Source of the DNA: Galactobacter valiniphilus
Lineage (GTDB): Bacteria; Actinomycetota; Actinomycetes; Actinomycetales; Micrococcaceae
Length of the DNA: 64,000 bases
NCBI RefSeq assembly: GCF_003575975.1
Contig: NZ_QQXK01000005.1
Coordinates: 1-64,000, forward strand
Direction: 5' to 3'
The position numbers were made by a program, and so were the translations under genes. Below the pieces are notes generated by a model. That model made no database searches, was not told where the DNA came from, and saw only the letters and a list, made by a program, of their open reading frames with translations. Shown here piece by piece: positions 1 to 9,376 of the stretch. Each line of letters opens with the position of its first letter. Positions within the stretch are counted from its first letter, which is position 1.

Positions 1-119
1 GGGGCATGAAGACCTCCGTGGTGAGAGCTGGATCCTAGATAGCTCCACACCTCACCCGGAGGTCTTCCTCATGTCACGCCGCCCCGCCGAAGACGTACCT
101 AACCTGCCGGGGCAATACA
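1..119 (-). mobile_element. End of an insertion sequence inserted in poxB; transposase start at the window edge
   Basis: Homology of poxB stops abruptly at about position 122. The sequence outside begins, read on the minus strand, with TGTATTGCCCCGGCAGG, a TGT end like those of several IS families. About 110 bp further in, GGAGG (complement 13-17) lies 5 nt before an ATG (complement 5-7), so a transposase gene very probably starts there and runs off the left edge. Only two codons are visible, so the family cannot be named; an IS481-like element is a weak guess from the TGT end. The other end and any target duplication are outside the window. Confidence 0.7.
8..67 (-). promoter_or_regulatory. 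Hairpin covering the presumed transposase ribosome binding site
   Basis: GAAGACCTCCG (8-18) pairs with CGGAGGTCTTC (57-67). After a single bulged base, GGTGAG (20-25) pairs with CTCACC (51-56). That is 17 bp enclosing a 25-nt loop. The inner minus-strand arm contains the GGAGG and spacer of the transposase start. A transcript entering from poxB would therefore fold its own ribosome binding site away. IS10 and IS50 are known to use this kind of protection against read-through; its use here is inference. Confidence 0.55.
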
Positions 120-1609
120 GCTAGGCCCGCGGCCCTGGCCACGGCGGCGAGGTCGGGGTTCTCCAGGCCAGTGCCGAAGGTGACGAAGCCGGCGGCCTTC
201 ATCTCCAGCTCCACGAAGTTCAGCGAGGAGTTGTTGAAGACCACGACCTTCACGGGCAGCTTGGACTGCACCAGGGTGAAGAGCTCGCCGAGCAACATCG
301 TCAGGCCGCCGTCGCCGGAGAGCGTGACCACCTGGCGGCCCGGGTTCAGGCTCGCGGCGCCGATGGCGTGGGGGAGGGCGTTGGCCATGCTCCCGTGGAT
401 GAAGGAGCCGAGCAGGCTGCGCCTGCCGTTCATCGTGAGGTAGCGGGCCGCATAGACGACGGGCGAGCCGACGTCCGGGATGAACACCGCGTCCTCCGCG
501 GCGTGAGCGTCGATCCGCGCCGCGACGTGCTGGGGGTGCAGCGGCTTGCCGTCCTTGGCCGGGCGGGCGAGCTCGTCGAGCTTGCGGCGGGTCTTGGCGT
601 AGTGGCGGGTCGCGTCCTCGAGATGTCCCCGGTCTCGGCCCTCCCGCAGCAGGGGGAGCAGGGCGGAGGCGGTCTCCTTGACGTCGCCCACCACGCCGAG
701 GTTGAGCTGGGCCCGCCGACCCAACTGTTCGCCGCGCAGGTCCACCTGGAGCACGCGCGCGTGCTCCGGGTAGAACTGGCGGTACGGGAAGTCGCTGCCG
801 AGCACGAGCAGCGTCTGGGCGGCCTCCATGGCGCGGTAGCCCGAGGCGAAGCCCAAGAGGCCGGTCATGCCCACATCGAAGGGGTTCTCCCACTCGAGAT
901 GCTCCTTGCCGCGCAGCGCGTGGACGATGGGCGCGGCGAGCCGGTCGGCGAGGGCGATGACCTCGTCGTGGGCGCCGGCGGCCCCGGCCCCCGCGAGGAT
1001 CGTGACGCGCCCGGCCGCGTTGAGCTCCCCGGCGAGCTCCCGCAGCTCGCTCTCGGAGGGGAGCACGCGCGGAGCGGGGGCGAAGGCCGCCGCGAGGGTG
1101 GAGGAGTCGGCGTCCTTGAGGGCAACGTCGCCAGGGATGACGAGCACCGCCACGCCGCGGCGGGCGATGGCGGCCTGCATGGCGGTGCGCAGCATGCGCG
1201 GCATCTGCGCCGGATCGCTCACGAGTTCCGCGTACACGGAGCATTCGCGGAAGAGTTCCTGCGGGTGCGTTTCCTGGAAGTAGCCGGAGCCGATCTCGTC
1301 CGAGGGGATCTGGGCGGCGATGGCCAAGACGGGCACCCGGGTCCTCGCCGCGTCGTAGAGTCCGTTGATGAGGTGCATATTGCCCGGCCCGCACGAGCCC
1401 GCACAGACGGCCAAGCGCCCGCTCAGCTCTGCCTCGGCCGCCGCGGCAAACGCGGCCGCCTCCTCGTGGCGCACGTGGCTCCAGGTGATGGAGTCGTTGG
1501 TGCGGATCGCGTCGGTGATCCCGTTGAGCGAATCCCCGGGGACGCCATAGATGCGCTGAACCCCCGAGGCCGCGAGCGAGTCGATGATCTGTTGTGCCAC
1601 GTTTCCCAT
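74..1609 (-). pseudogene. poxB: Pyruvate dehydrogenase (quinone) PoxB, 3' end lost to an insertion sequence
   Basis: This is a ThDP- and FAD-dependent pyruvate oxidase that would turn pyruvate into acetate and CO2 and pass electrons to the quinone pool at the membrane. I start it at ATG 1609, preceded by GGGAGG 5 nt away; sequence further upstream has no family likeness. The N-terminal ThDP domain has the activating Glu in RHEEAAAFAA. A central FAD domain follows. The C-terminal ThDP domain shows the GDGG...NN metal-binding motif. About 496 native residues remain of the usual 570-580; the last 15 codons come from the insertion sequence. The missing part includes the end of the ThDP domain and the C-terminal membrane-activation segment, so the product is probably inactive. 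Family assignment is firm; loss of function is inferred. Confidence 0.85.
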
Positions 1610-1854
1610 GGCAACCTCCCTGTCGTGGCGGCCGCTGGCGCGGCCTGGCGGCGGTGGGCCGCAGGCCCCCGGCCCAGCCTTCCCCGGCGGGGACGGATTG
1701 GCAAGGCCCGACGGCGTGGCGCGGCGCCTCGGGAGGCGGAGGCCGGGACAGGGGCCCGGTGCCTCAGGGGCACGAGGTGTCGGCCCCGTGGCCCATGCTG
1801 GGCGACACGCCCGACGCAGGGTGAGACACGCCGACGACGCTCCGATGGACACGC

Positions 1855-1963
1855 TGTGCACAACACCTCACTCGGGATCCGCACAGCCTGTGGATGACGG
1901 GTCGGCTTCCGCGGTTTCCTGCGGCTCTGGGGGTGGAGAAGGGTGTGGATTTCTGGTGGATGA
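1855..1963. promoter_or_regulatory. Cluster of DnaA-box-like 9-mers upstream of nrdHIEF
   Basis: Four 9-mers resemble the high-GC actinobacterial DnaA box TTGTCCACA. They are TTGTGCACA (complement 1855-1863, one mismatch), TCATCCACA (complement 1889-1897, which fits the relaxed Streptomyces consensus), AAATCCACA (complement 1944-1952, weak) and TCATCCACC (complement 1955-1963, one mismatch). All lie on the same strand within 110 bp, just upstream of the NrdR boxes. Nine-base motifs recur by chance, so only the clustering is suggestive. Confidence 0.35.
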
Positions 1964-1977
1964 ACCACACGCGTGTA

Positions 1978-2025
1978 AGACATGATGTTGGGGTCAAGGA
2001 GGCAAGGTGGCACAAGATGTAGTGG
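1978..2025 (+). promoter_or_regulatory. Tandem NrdR boxes of the nrdHIEF promoter
   Basis: GCACAAGATGTAGTGG at 2010-2025 matches the NrdR consensus ACACWATATWTWGTGT at nearly all conserved positions. A weaker copy, AGACATGATGTTGGGG, starts at 1978, exactly 32 bp upstream. Paired NrdR boxes about three helical turns apart, overlapping the promoter, are the standard arrangement for this dATP/ATP-sensing repressor of ribonucleotide reductase genes. A -10-like TAGACT follows at 2033-2038. No nrdR gene lies in the window. Confidence 0.75.
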
Positions 2026-2182
2026 TCGGAGGTAGACTAGAGGCAGTTGAGCGCAGCACGGACCCCGCGGGGATCGGCCTAGCAAAACCTCGCGGGGGAC
2101 ACAAGCGCGAGGACCTCAACAGCAGAACTTCACCAGCACTAGGAGCGGCCTTGTCAGAGCCGCTGATCGAAGGGATATCGAC

Positions 2183-2425
2183 ATGACCGTGACGGTGTAC
2201 ACCAAGCCGGCGTGCGTTCAGTGCAACGCCACCTACCGTGCCCTCGACAAGAAGGGCATCGAGTACAAGAAGGTGGACATCTCCCAGGATCCTGCGGCCC
2301 TGGAGCGCATCCGCGAGCTCGGCTTCATGCAGGCCCCGGTGGTCATCACCGAGTCCGATTCCTGGTCCGGCTTCCGCCCGGACAAGATCGAGGAGCTGGG
2401 CGCCCAAGCCGCTTCCGTGGCCTGA
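2183..2425 (+). CDS. nrdH: NrdH, glutaredoxin-like electron donor of class Ib ribonucleotide reductase
   Basis: This 80-residue redoxin passes electrons from thioredoxin reductase to NrdEF. The redox motif is CVQC at residues 12-15, the form typical of NrdH rather than CPYC glutaredoxins. The conserved SGFRPDKI segment near residue 61 is the NrdH signature around the substrate groove. ATG is preceded by GAAGG. It is the first gene of nrdH-nrdI-nrdE-nrdF and sits behind the NrdR-type control region. Length and motifs fit the family fully. Confidence 0.96.
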   Translation: MTVTVYTKPACVQCNATYRALDKKGIEYKKVDISQDPAALERIRELGFMQAPVVITESDSWSGFRPDKIEELGAQAASVA

Positions 2426-2467
2426 ACCCATGAACATCACCCGCTCGGCGGGGGAAGGGAGGCGCTC

Positions 2468-2941
2468 GTGAGCGTCGACACTTCCTCCGCCGCGCTCGCC
2501 CCCGAGGGCGAACGGCTCGTGAGTCACGCACGCCTGGTCTACTTCTCCTCCGTTTCGGAGAACACCAAGCGCTTCATCGACAAGCTGGCCCAGCCGGCGC
2601 AGCGGATCCCGCTGCACCGTTCCGAACCCGAGCTTGTGTGCGCCAGTGACTATGTCCTGGTCGTGCCCACTTACGGTGGCGAGAAGGGTGAACACGCCAT
2701 CCCGCCGCAGGTCCTGCGCTTCCTGAAGGCCCCGGAGAACCGGGAGCACCTCGTGGGCGTGATCGGGGCGGGCAACACCAACTTCGGCACCAACTACAAC
2801 CTCGCGGCGCACAAGATCGCCAAGAAGCTCGGGGTTCCGGTGCTCTATCTGTTTGAACTCATGGGCACGCCCGAGGATGTGGCCCGTGTCAACCAAGGAT
2901 TGGAAGAGTTTTGGACACTTCGCTCGCAGAGTCGGCCGTGA
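2468..2941 (+). CDS. nrdI: NrdI, flavodoxin-like activator of the class Ib RNR cofactor
   Basis: NrdI is a small FMN protein that supplies the oxidant used to assemble the dimanganese-tyrosyl cofactor of NrdF. The phosphate-binding loop is visible as [12 protein letters not shown] near residue 26, and VPTYGGE and GAGNTNFG supply flavin contacts. I use GTG 2468, preceded by a strong GGGAGG. A later GTG at about 2519 would remove a 17-residue N-terminal extension and remains possible. The stop at 2939-2941 lies inside nrdE, so the two are translationally coupled. Confidence 0.94.
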   Translation: MSVDTSSAALAPEGERLVSHARLVYFSSVSENTKRFIDKLAQPAQRIPLHRSEPELVCASDYVLVVPTYGGEKGEHAIPPQVLRFLKAPENREHLVGVIGAGNTNFGTNYNLAAHKIAKKLGVPVLYLFELMGTPEDVARVNQGLEEFWTLRSQSRP

Positions 2942-5079
2942 GCCGCGGCGGCAAGGAACTGCCCGAGGCCTACCAGGGTCTCGGCTACCACGAGCTCAAC
3001 GCCATGCTCAATCTGTATGGCGCGGACGGCAAGATTCAGTTCGACGCCGACCGCTACGCGGCTCGCCAGTACTTCCTTGAGCACGTGAACAACAACACCG
3101 TGTTCTTCCACGACCTCGACGAGAAGCTCGAGTACCTCGTGGAGAAGAAGTACTACGAACCAGAGACGCTTGAGCAGTACCCGCGCGAGTTCGTGCGCGA
3201 GCTCTTCGACTTCGCCTACAAGAAGAAGTTCCGCTTCGAGACCTTCCTTGGCGCGTTCAAGTTCTACACCTCGTACACGCTCAAGACCTTCGACGGTAAG
3301 CGTTACCTGGAGCGCTTCGAGGACCGCGTCTGCATGGTGGCCCTCCACCTGGCCCGCGGTGACCAGAAGGTCGCCAAGCTGCTCGTGGACGAGATCATCT
3401 CCGGCCGCTTCCAGCCGGCCACGCCCACGTTCCTGAACGCCGGCAAGGCCCAGCGCGGCGAGCTCGTCTCCTGCTTCCTGCTGCGCGTCGAGGACAACAT
3501 GGAGTCCATCGCCCGCGGCATCAACTCCGCGCTGCAGCTCTCCAAGCGCGGCGGCGGCGTGGCCCTCTCGCTGACCAACATCCGCGAGCACGGCGCCCCG
3601 ATCAAGCACATCGAGAACCAGTCCTCCGGCGTCATCCCCGTGATGAAGCTCCTCGAGGATTCCTTCTCCTACGCGAACCAGCTCGGTGCCCGCCAGGGTG
3701 CCGGCGCCGTGTACCTGCACGCGCATCACCCGGACATCTACCGCTTCCTCGACACGAAGCGCGAGAACGCCGACGAGAAGATCCGCATCAAGACCCTCTC
3801 GCTTGGCGTCGTGATCCCGGACATCACGTTCCAGCTGGCCAAGAACAACGAGGACATGTACCTCTTCTCGCCGTACGACGTCGAGCGCGTCTACGGGCAG
3901 CCCTTCTCGGAGATCAACGTCACCGAGAAGTACTACGAGATGGTCGATGACAAGCGCATCAAGAAGACCAAGATCAACGCCCGCGAGTTCTTCCAGACCC
4001 TCGCCGAGATTCAGTTCGAGTCGGGCTACCCCTACATCGTGTTCGAGGACACGGTGAACCGGGCCAACCCGATCAAGGGCAAGATCACCATGTCTAATCT
4101 GTGCTCCGAGATCCTGCAGGTCTCCACGCCCTCGACCTTCAAGGACGATCTGTCCTACGAGTTCGTCGGCAAGGACATCTCCTGCAACCTCGGCTCCATG
4201 AACATCGCCAAGACGATGGATTCGCCGGACTTCGGCGTCTCCATCGAGGGCGCCATCCGCGCGCTCTCCGCCGTGGCGGATATGAGCTACATCGCCTCCG
4301 TGCCCTCCGTGGCCGAGGGCAACCTGAAGTCCCGCGCCATCGGCCTCGGCCAGATGAACCTCCACGGCTACCTGGCCCGCGAGCGCGTGCACTACGGCTC
4401 CGAAGAGGGCCTGGACTTCACGAACATCTACTTCTACACGGTGCTCTACCACGCGCTGCGCGTCTCGAACCAGATGGCCATCGAGACCTCCAGCCCGTTC
4501 GACGGCTTCGCCGACTCGAAGTACGCCTCCGGCGAGTTCTTCGACAAGTACACCGAGCAGGAGTGGGCCCCGAAGACGGAGAAGGTCCGCGAGCTCTTCG
4601 CCAACACCCACATCCCCACGCAGGATGACTGGCGCGCGCTGAAGGCCTCCGTCATGGAGCACGGTATCTACAACCAGAACCTGCAGGCCGTCCCGCCCAC
4701 GGGTTCCATCTCCTACATCAACAACTCGACCTCCTCGATCCACCCCGTGGCCTCGAAGATCGAGATTCGCAAGGAAGGCAAGATCGGTCGCGTCTACTAC
4801 CCGGCCCCTTACCTGACGAACGACAACCTGGAGTACTACCAGGACGCGTACGAGATCGGCTACGAGAAGATCATCGACACCTACGCCGCTGCCACGCAGC
4901 ACGTGGACCAGGGCCTGTCCCTGACGCTCTTCTTCAAGGACACCGCCACCACGCGCGACATCAACAAGGCGCAGATCTACGCGTGGCGCAAGGGGATCAA
5001 GACGATCTACTACATCCGCCTGCGTCAGCTGGCGCTGGAGGGCACCGAGGTCGAGGGCTGCGTTTCCTGCATGCTGTGA
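2911..5079 (+). CDS. nrdE: NrdE, catalytic subunit of class Ib ribonucleotide reductase
   Basis: Reduces ribonucleoside diphosphates to deoxyribonucleotides in the cytoplasm, with NrdF as radical donor and NrdH as reductant. The 722 residues match class Ib length. The thiyl-radical Cys398 and Glu400 are in NLCSEI; SCNLGS supplies neighbouring catalytic-site residues; paired redox cysteines are at SCFLL and SCNLG; the C-terminal shuttle pair is Cys717/Cys720. There is no long ATP-cone domain, as expected for Ib. The start is taken as TTG 2911 with GGAAG 4 nt upstream, overlapping nrdI by 31 nt. GTG 2938, which overlaps the nrdI stop, is an alternative that would remove 9 residues. Confidence 0.96.
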   Translation: MDTSLAESAVSRGGKELPEAYQGLGYHELNAMLNLYGADGKIQFDADRYAARQYFLEHVNNNTVFFHDLDEKLEYLVEKKYYEPETLEQYPREFVRELFDFAYKKKFRFETFLGAFKFYTSYTLKTFDGKRYLERFEDRVCMVALHLARGDQKVAKLLVDEIISGRFQPATPTFLNAGKAQRGELVSCFLLRVEDNMESIARGINSALQLSKRGGGVALSLTNIREHGAPIKHIENQSSGVIPVMKLLEDSFSYANQLGARQGAGAVYLHAHHPDIYRFLDTKRENADEKIRIKTLSLGVVIPDITFQLAKNNEDMYLFSPYDVERVYGQPFSEINVTEKYYEMVDDKRIKKTKINAREFFQTLAEIQFESGYPYIVFEDTVNRANPIKGKITMSNLCSEILQVSTPSTFKDDLSYEFVGKDISCNLGSMNIAKTMDSPDFGVSIEGAIRALSAVADMSYIASVPSVAEGNLKSRAIGLGQMNLHGYLARERVHYGSEEGLDFTNIYFYTVLYHALRVSNQMAIETSSPFDGFADSKYASGEFFDKYTEQEWAPKTEKVRELFANTHIPTQDDWRALKASVMEHGIYNQNLQAVPPTGSISYINNSTSSIHPVASKIEIRKEGKIGRVYYPAPYLTNDNLEYYQDAYEIGYEKIIDTYAAATQHVDQGLSLTLFFKDTATTRDINKAQIYAWRKGIKTIYYIRLRQLALEGTEVEGCVSCML

Positions 5080-6210
<1,131 letters not shown>

Positions 6211-6236
6211 TCTCGATCCACCCCGGGAAGCCACCG

Positions 6237-6276
6237 ACAGGGGTGCGGACCAGCAGTGCTGGTTCCGCGCCCCTGT
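6237..6276 (+). terminator. Imperfect terminator hairpin after nrdF
   Basis: ACAGGGG, GCGG and CCAGCA (6237-6255) pair with TGCTGG, CCGC and CCCCTGT (6257-6276), with small bulges. The loop is tight and the position is 27 nt past the nrdF stop. It probably closes the nrd operon. Confidence 0.5.
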
Positions 6277-6323
6277 TCCGTGTCGCATAGACTGCGCCAA
6301 TAAGCATCTTTCAGGAGGTTCTC

Positions 6324-6644
6324 GTGAGCGCGCAGTCCCCAACCGCCATCCCCGCCACCGGCGCCAACAAGCGCGAGCCCGGCAACATGGTGATCTCCAC
6401 GGGCATTCTCGTGATCATCGTCGGGCTCGTCATGGTGCTCGTCTCGCTGCTCGGGGGTGTGGTCGCCGACGCCAACTCGGCTCCCCTTGACGCCGAGAGC
6501 GGCGCGCTGGACCCCGCCGTGGTCATCGCCCGCACCTGGACCCTCATCGGCGCCGTCCTGACGCTCTTCGGCCTGCTCACCATGGCCGTGGGTTACCTGC
6601 GCCAGATCAATCACCGCCTCGGCCTGGGGCTCGAGCGCGGCTGA
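6324..6644 (+). CDS. Small two-helix membrane protein, function unknown
   Basis: 106 residues. A polar N-terminus of about 25 residues is followed by two hydrophobic segments (about residues 26-50 and 74-94) joined by an extracytoplasmic-type loop rich in Ala, Asp and Ser. The C-terminus is short, basic and cytoplasmic-looking. GTG 6324 has AGGAGG 6 nt upstream, so translation is likely. It stands alone between the nrd operon and a convergent operon. I do not recognise a named family. Confidence 0.75.
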   Translation: MSAQSPTAIPATGANKREPGNMVISTGILVIIVGLVMVLVSLLGGVVADANSAPLDAESGALDPAVVIARTWTLIGAVLTLFGLLTMAVGYLRQINHRLGLGLERG

Positions 6645-6694
6645 TCAGGCCCGCCGCTCCCGCGGCGCGGGGCGCCCGAGGCACCCAGCACAAC

Positions 6695-6741
6695 AGCACA
6701 GCACGACGGCGCGTGGTCACCACGCGCCGTCGTGCTGTGCT
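6695..6741. terminator. Bidirectional terminator hairpin between convergent genes
   Basis: A perfect 22-bp stem (6695-6716 with 6720-6741) has a 3-nt loop. It lies between the small membrane protein (plus strand) and the formylglutamate amidohydrolase (minus strand). No T-tract, as is usual in this window. Confidence 0.7.
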
Positions 6742-6755
6742 GTGTGCCCCGCCGC

Positions 6756-7904
6756 CTAACCGGCCAGGGTGGCGCGGTAGCCGTCCCAGGCCGCCTGACA
6801 GGAGCGCGCGATGGCGTCGACGCGGTCCTCGTCGGTGGAGGGCCACGTGGCGCCGGGGGAGTGCAGCGCCTCGACGGCAGCCTCGCCCATCAGGAACTCG
6901 CGCAGGAACTCCGCCTGCACCGCGTCGATGAGCGGCCCGGCCTCGCGCGTGCGGCGGCCGATGCCCACCGTGTCGCGCGCCTCGATGATCTCCTGGCTGC
7001 CGAGGTAGGGCTGGTTCAGACTGATGTCGTTCGGCGCGGCCCCGAAGCCGGCGCCGAACGCTTCCCTGAAGGCCCCCGCCAGGTTTCGCAGCCGCTCCGG
7101 CTGCATCGTCACGCCATCGAACGGCGCGGCGTCGGGGCGGGGATTGCCCTCGGCGTCGCCGCGATTCGACAGCGAGACGACGTTGGGCAGGCGGTCCTTC
7201 TCCGCCCGCTCCACGACCACTGCGCCGTCGGGCCGCGTGGTGGTGTTCATCGTGTCGTGGAAGGAGAGCGTGGTCAGCGGGGTGCGGGTGCCGAGGCCTT
7301 GATGGGTCTGGAACCAGCGGCGCAGCAGCGTGCGCCGCGTCTTCTCGTAGACGTCCACGCCGAGCGCGCCCGCCGCCTCGAAGTCGCCAAGCAGCGCCTC
7401 CCACTCCGCCTGCGTGGTGGGTTCCCTCAGCAAGGGGTAGAAGGAGAAGGTGACGGGGCGGATCGCGTCGACGCCGGAGAGGTCGACTCGCTGGAGCGGC
7501 CCGGCGGCCCGGACGCGCTCGAACGCCTCCCGGAGGGTGGCCTTCACGTCCTCGGGCTTGGCCCGGTTGGGATCGCGCACGAGCCGCGGGTGCGGGTTCT
7601 CGACGTAGATGACGCGGGGATCGATCTGCGCCCAGCGGCGCACGATCGGTGCCGTGGAGAGATCCGTGTAGTCGAATTGCAGGCGGCGCGTGTACTCGGG
7701 GACGAGGTGGCGGGCCACCTCCTCGGGCGCGGCGGAGCCGGAATGAGGGCAGCTCACGACGAGGTCGGCCTCGGCCAGAGCCTGCTCGAGGCTGCGGGAC
7801 TCCGGGTTCGCGTAGAAGATCAGGTCCTCCGGCGCGAAGGCGGTGCCGGCAGGAATCAGGGCTGGCGAGGTCTCGCCCTCGGCCCAGGCGGTCAGCGGCA
7901 TCAT
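6756..7904 (-). CDS. N-formylglutamate amidohydrolase family protein
   Basis: The family hydrolyses N-formylglutamate to formate and glutamate, the last step of one histidine-degradation route (HutG), or other N-formyl/N-acyl acidic amino acids. Near the N-terminus it has VVSCPHSG, the zinc-binding PHSG signature. Further on, the conserved LSFHDTMNTTTRPDG and a C-terminal NQPYLG region fit the family. ATG 7904 overlaps the upstream stop as ATGA, giving 382 residues. No other hut gene is nearby; the only partner is the dicarboxylate carrier upstream. Substrate is therefore uncertain: formylglutamate is a family-level call. Confidence 0.85.
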   Translation of the reverse strand: MMPLTAWAEGETSPALIPAGTAFAPEDLIFYANPESRSLEQALAEADLVVSCPHSGSAAPEEVARHLVPEYTRRLQFDYTDLSTAPIVRRWAQIDPRVIYVENPHPRLVRDPNRAKPEDVKATLREAFERVRAAGPLQRVDLSGVDAIRPVTFSFYPLLREPTTQAEWEALLGDFEAAGALGVDVYEKTRRTLLRRWFQTHQGLGTRTPLTTLSFHDTMNTTTRPDGAVVVERAEKDRLPNVVSLSNRGDAEGNPRPDAAPFDGVTMQPERLRNLAGAFREAFGAGFGAAPNDISLNQPYLGSQEIIEARDTVGIGRRTREAGPLIDAVQAEFLREFLMGEAAVEALHSPGATWPSTDEDRVDAIARSCQAAWDGYRATLAG

Positions 7905-9220
7905 CCCAGCACCACCCCCAGCAGCGCGCCGGCAAGACAGGTGAAGAGCGCAAGCACCACCGCCGGGATGAAGAAGGAGTGGTCGATGAGCTTGGAGCCC
8001 AGCTTCGTGGAGCCCGTGTAGTCGAAGTTGGCGGCGGCGATCTGCGAGCCGTTCGTCGGGAGCACGTAGATACCGGCGAAGGCGCCGGACCACATGCCGG
8101 CGACGAGCCCGGGGGCGAGGCCGGCCGCGAGGCCGATCGGGACGATGGTCTGGGTCGCCGTGGACTGGCTCGTAGTCAGCACACACACGAGGAAGACGCC
8201 GAGGGCAAAGATCCACGGGGCGGCCTGCACCAGACCACCGACGGAGTTGGCGATGGCCTTGTCGTGCGCGCCGAGGAAGGTGCTCGTGAGCCAGGCGAGG
8301 CCGAAGAGGGCGATCGCCGAGGTCATGCCGGCCTTGAAGACCGAGCTGGCCGGGATCTCGGAGACCTTCGGCTTGGCCACGAGCACCACGAGGGCGCCGA
8401 CGACCAGCATGATGATGGAGATGATCTGGGTCATGCCCATGGGGGCGCCGGCGGCATCCGCGGGGCGCAGGACCTTGAAGAGGCCGAACACCACGATGGC
8501 GACCACGCCGAGCAGGAAGATGATGGCGGCGTTGCGCCCGGCGGCCGTGGCCTGCGGGGTGTCGGAGGCCTCGGGGATGCCGCCTGCGGCGAGCTTGGCC
8601 TGGATCTCCGGATCGTCCTGCATGTTCTTGCCGAGTCGCGCCACCACGAAGGACGCCGCGACGATGCCGATGATGGCCGCGGGGATCGTGATCTTGAGGA
8701 TGTCGACGAGGTCGAAGTTGTACGGCGGCTTCTCCGTGAGCACGAGCATCACGGCCATGGCGGCGGAGACGGGGGAGCAGGCCAGCGCCACGCCCGTGGA
8801 GACCACGGAGAGCGAGAGCGGGCGCGACGGGCGAATGCCGTTGCGGTAGGAGAGGTCAGTGATGACCGGCAGCAGCGGGTACAGGATGTTCGAGGTGCCG
8901 GCGCCGACCGAGAAGAGGAAGGCGACGAGGGGTGCCACGAGGGTGATCTGCTTGGGCCGTTTGGCGATGACCTTGGCGGCGACCGTCACCATCCAGTCGA
9001 TGCCTCCTGCGGCCTGCATGGCCGAGGAGGTCACCACCACGGCCAGGACGATGAGTAGGGCATCGACGGGCGGTGAGCCGGCGGGTTCCCTGAAGCCAAA
9101 GACCAGAATGGCCACGCCCACGCCGCCCCAGAAGCCGAGGGAGACGCCGCTCGCCCGGGTTCCCATGGCGATGCAGGCGAGGACGACGATCAGTTCGAGG
9201 ACAAAACGAGCGACCTCCAT
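7901..9220 (-). CDS. Dcu-family C4-dicarboxylate/amino-acid carrier
   Basis: A 439-residue integral membrane protein with about ten hydrophobic segments. SAMQAAGGIDWM near residue 66, the GAGTSNI loop and LACSPVSAAM match the DcuA/DcuB carrier family, which in enterics exchanges fumarate, aspartate and succinate. ATG 9220 is preceded by GGAGG at good spacing. It is translationally coupled to the downstream N-formylglutamate amidohydrolase by a 4-nt overlap, which suggests the imported or exchanged substrate is an acidic amino acid or its N-formyl derivative. That substrate idea is inference. Confidence 0.88.
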   Translation of the reverse strand: MEVARFVLELIVVLACIAMGTRASGVSLGFWGGVGVAILVFGFREPAGSPPVDALLIVLAVVVTSSAMQAAGGIDWMVTVAAKVIAKRPKQITLVAPLVAFLFSVGAGTSNILYPLLPVITDLSYRNGIRPSRPLSLSVVSTGVALACSPVSAAMAVMLVLTEKPPYNFDLVDILKITIPAAIIGIVAASFVVARLGKNMQDDPEIQAKLAAGGIPEASDTPQATAAGRNAAIIFLLGVVAIVVFGLFKVLRPADAAGAPMGMTQIISIIMLVVGALVVLVAKPKVSEIPASSVFKAGMTSAIALFGLAWLTSTFLGAHDKAIANSVGGLVQAAPWIFALGVFLVCVLTTSQSTATQTIVPIGLAAGLAPGLVAGMWSGAFAGIYVLPTNGSQIAAANFDYTGSTKLGSKLIDHSFFIPAVVLALFTCLAGALLGVVLG

Positions 9221-9254
9221 GCGTTCCTCCGTCTAGAAATATTCCTTTGGCGCC

Positions 9255-9285
9255 ATCGTAGGCATGGCCGGATGCCGCAGGCCAA
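9255..9285 (-). promoter_or_regulatory. Candidate promoter of the dicarboxylate/amidohydrolase operon
   Basis: On the minus strand TACGAT (complement 9255-9260) lies 34 nt upstream of the carrier start, and TTGGCC (complement 9280-9285) is 19 nt further upstream. A separate TAACGT at 9321-9326 on the plus strand could serve the divergent thioesterase-like gene. Assigned by pattern only. Confidence 0.45.
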
Positions 9286-9376
9286 GGTTTGTGGGGTCCC
9301 GGTCCGCGGCTACGCGCGGGTAACGTGGATCACGCGATCGAGGGGTCGCGTCAGTTCCCTGCATGAGGAGTCACCC

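Larger units (their letters stand above)
1610..2182. other. 573-bp regulatory region between poxB and nrdH
   Basis: No convincing gene lies here. The left half (1610-1850) is plain GC-rich leader of poxB, with no promoter I can defend. The right half holds DnaA-box-like sites, two NrdR boxes, a -10-like TAGACT at 2033-2038 and a leader of about 140 nt. The leader can form three short hairpins: CCCCGCGGGG at about 2063-2074; CCTCGCG (2088-2094) with CGCGAGG (2106-2112); and AGCGGC (2144-2149) with GCCGCT (2159-2164), the last just before the nrdH ribosome binding site. Confidence 0.6.

Noticed and set aside
368-1897. A 509-codon open frame antisense to poxB
   Set aside because: Composition and lack of any motif mark it as a mirror of the poxB frame.
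2845-4902. A 685-codon open frame antisense to nrdE
   Set aside because: High GC leaves few stops; the translation is a Val/Leu/Gly/Asp-rich shadow without domain likeness, and nrdE on the other strand is certain.
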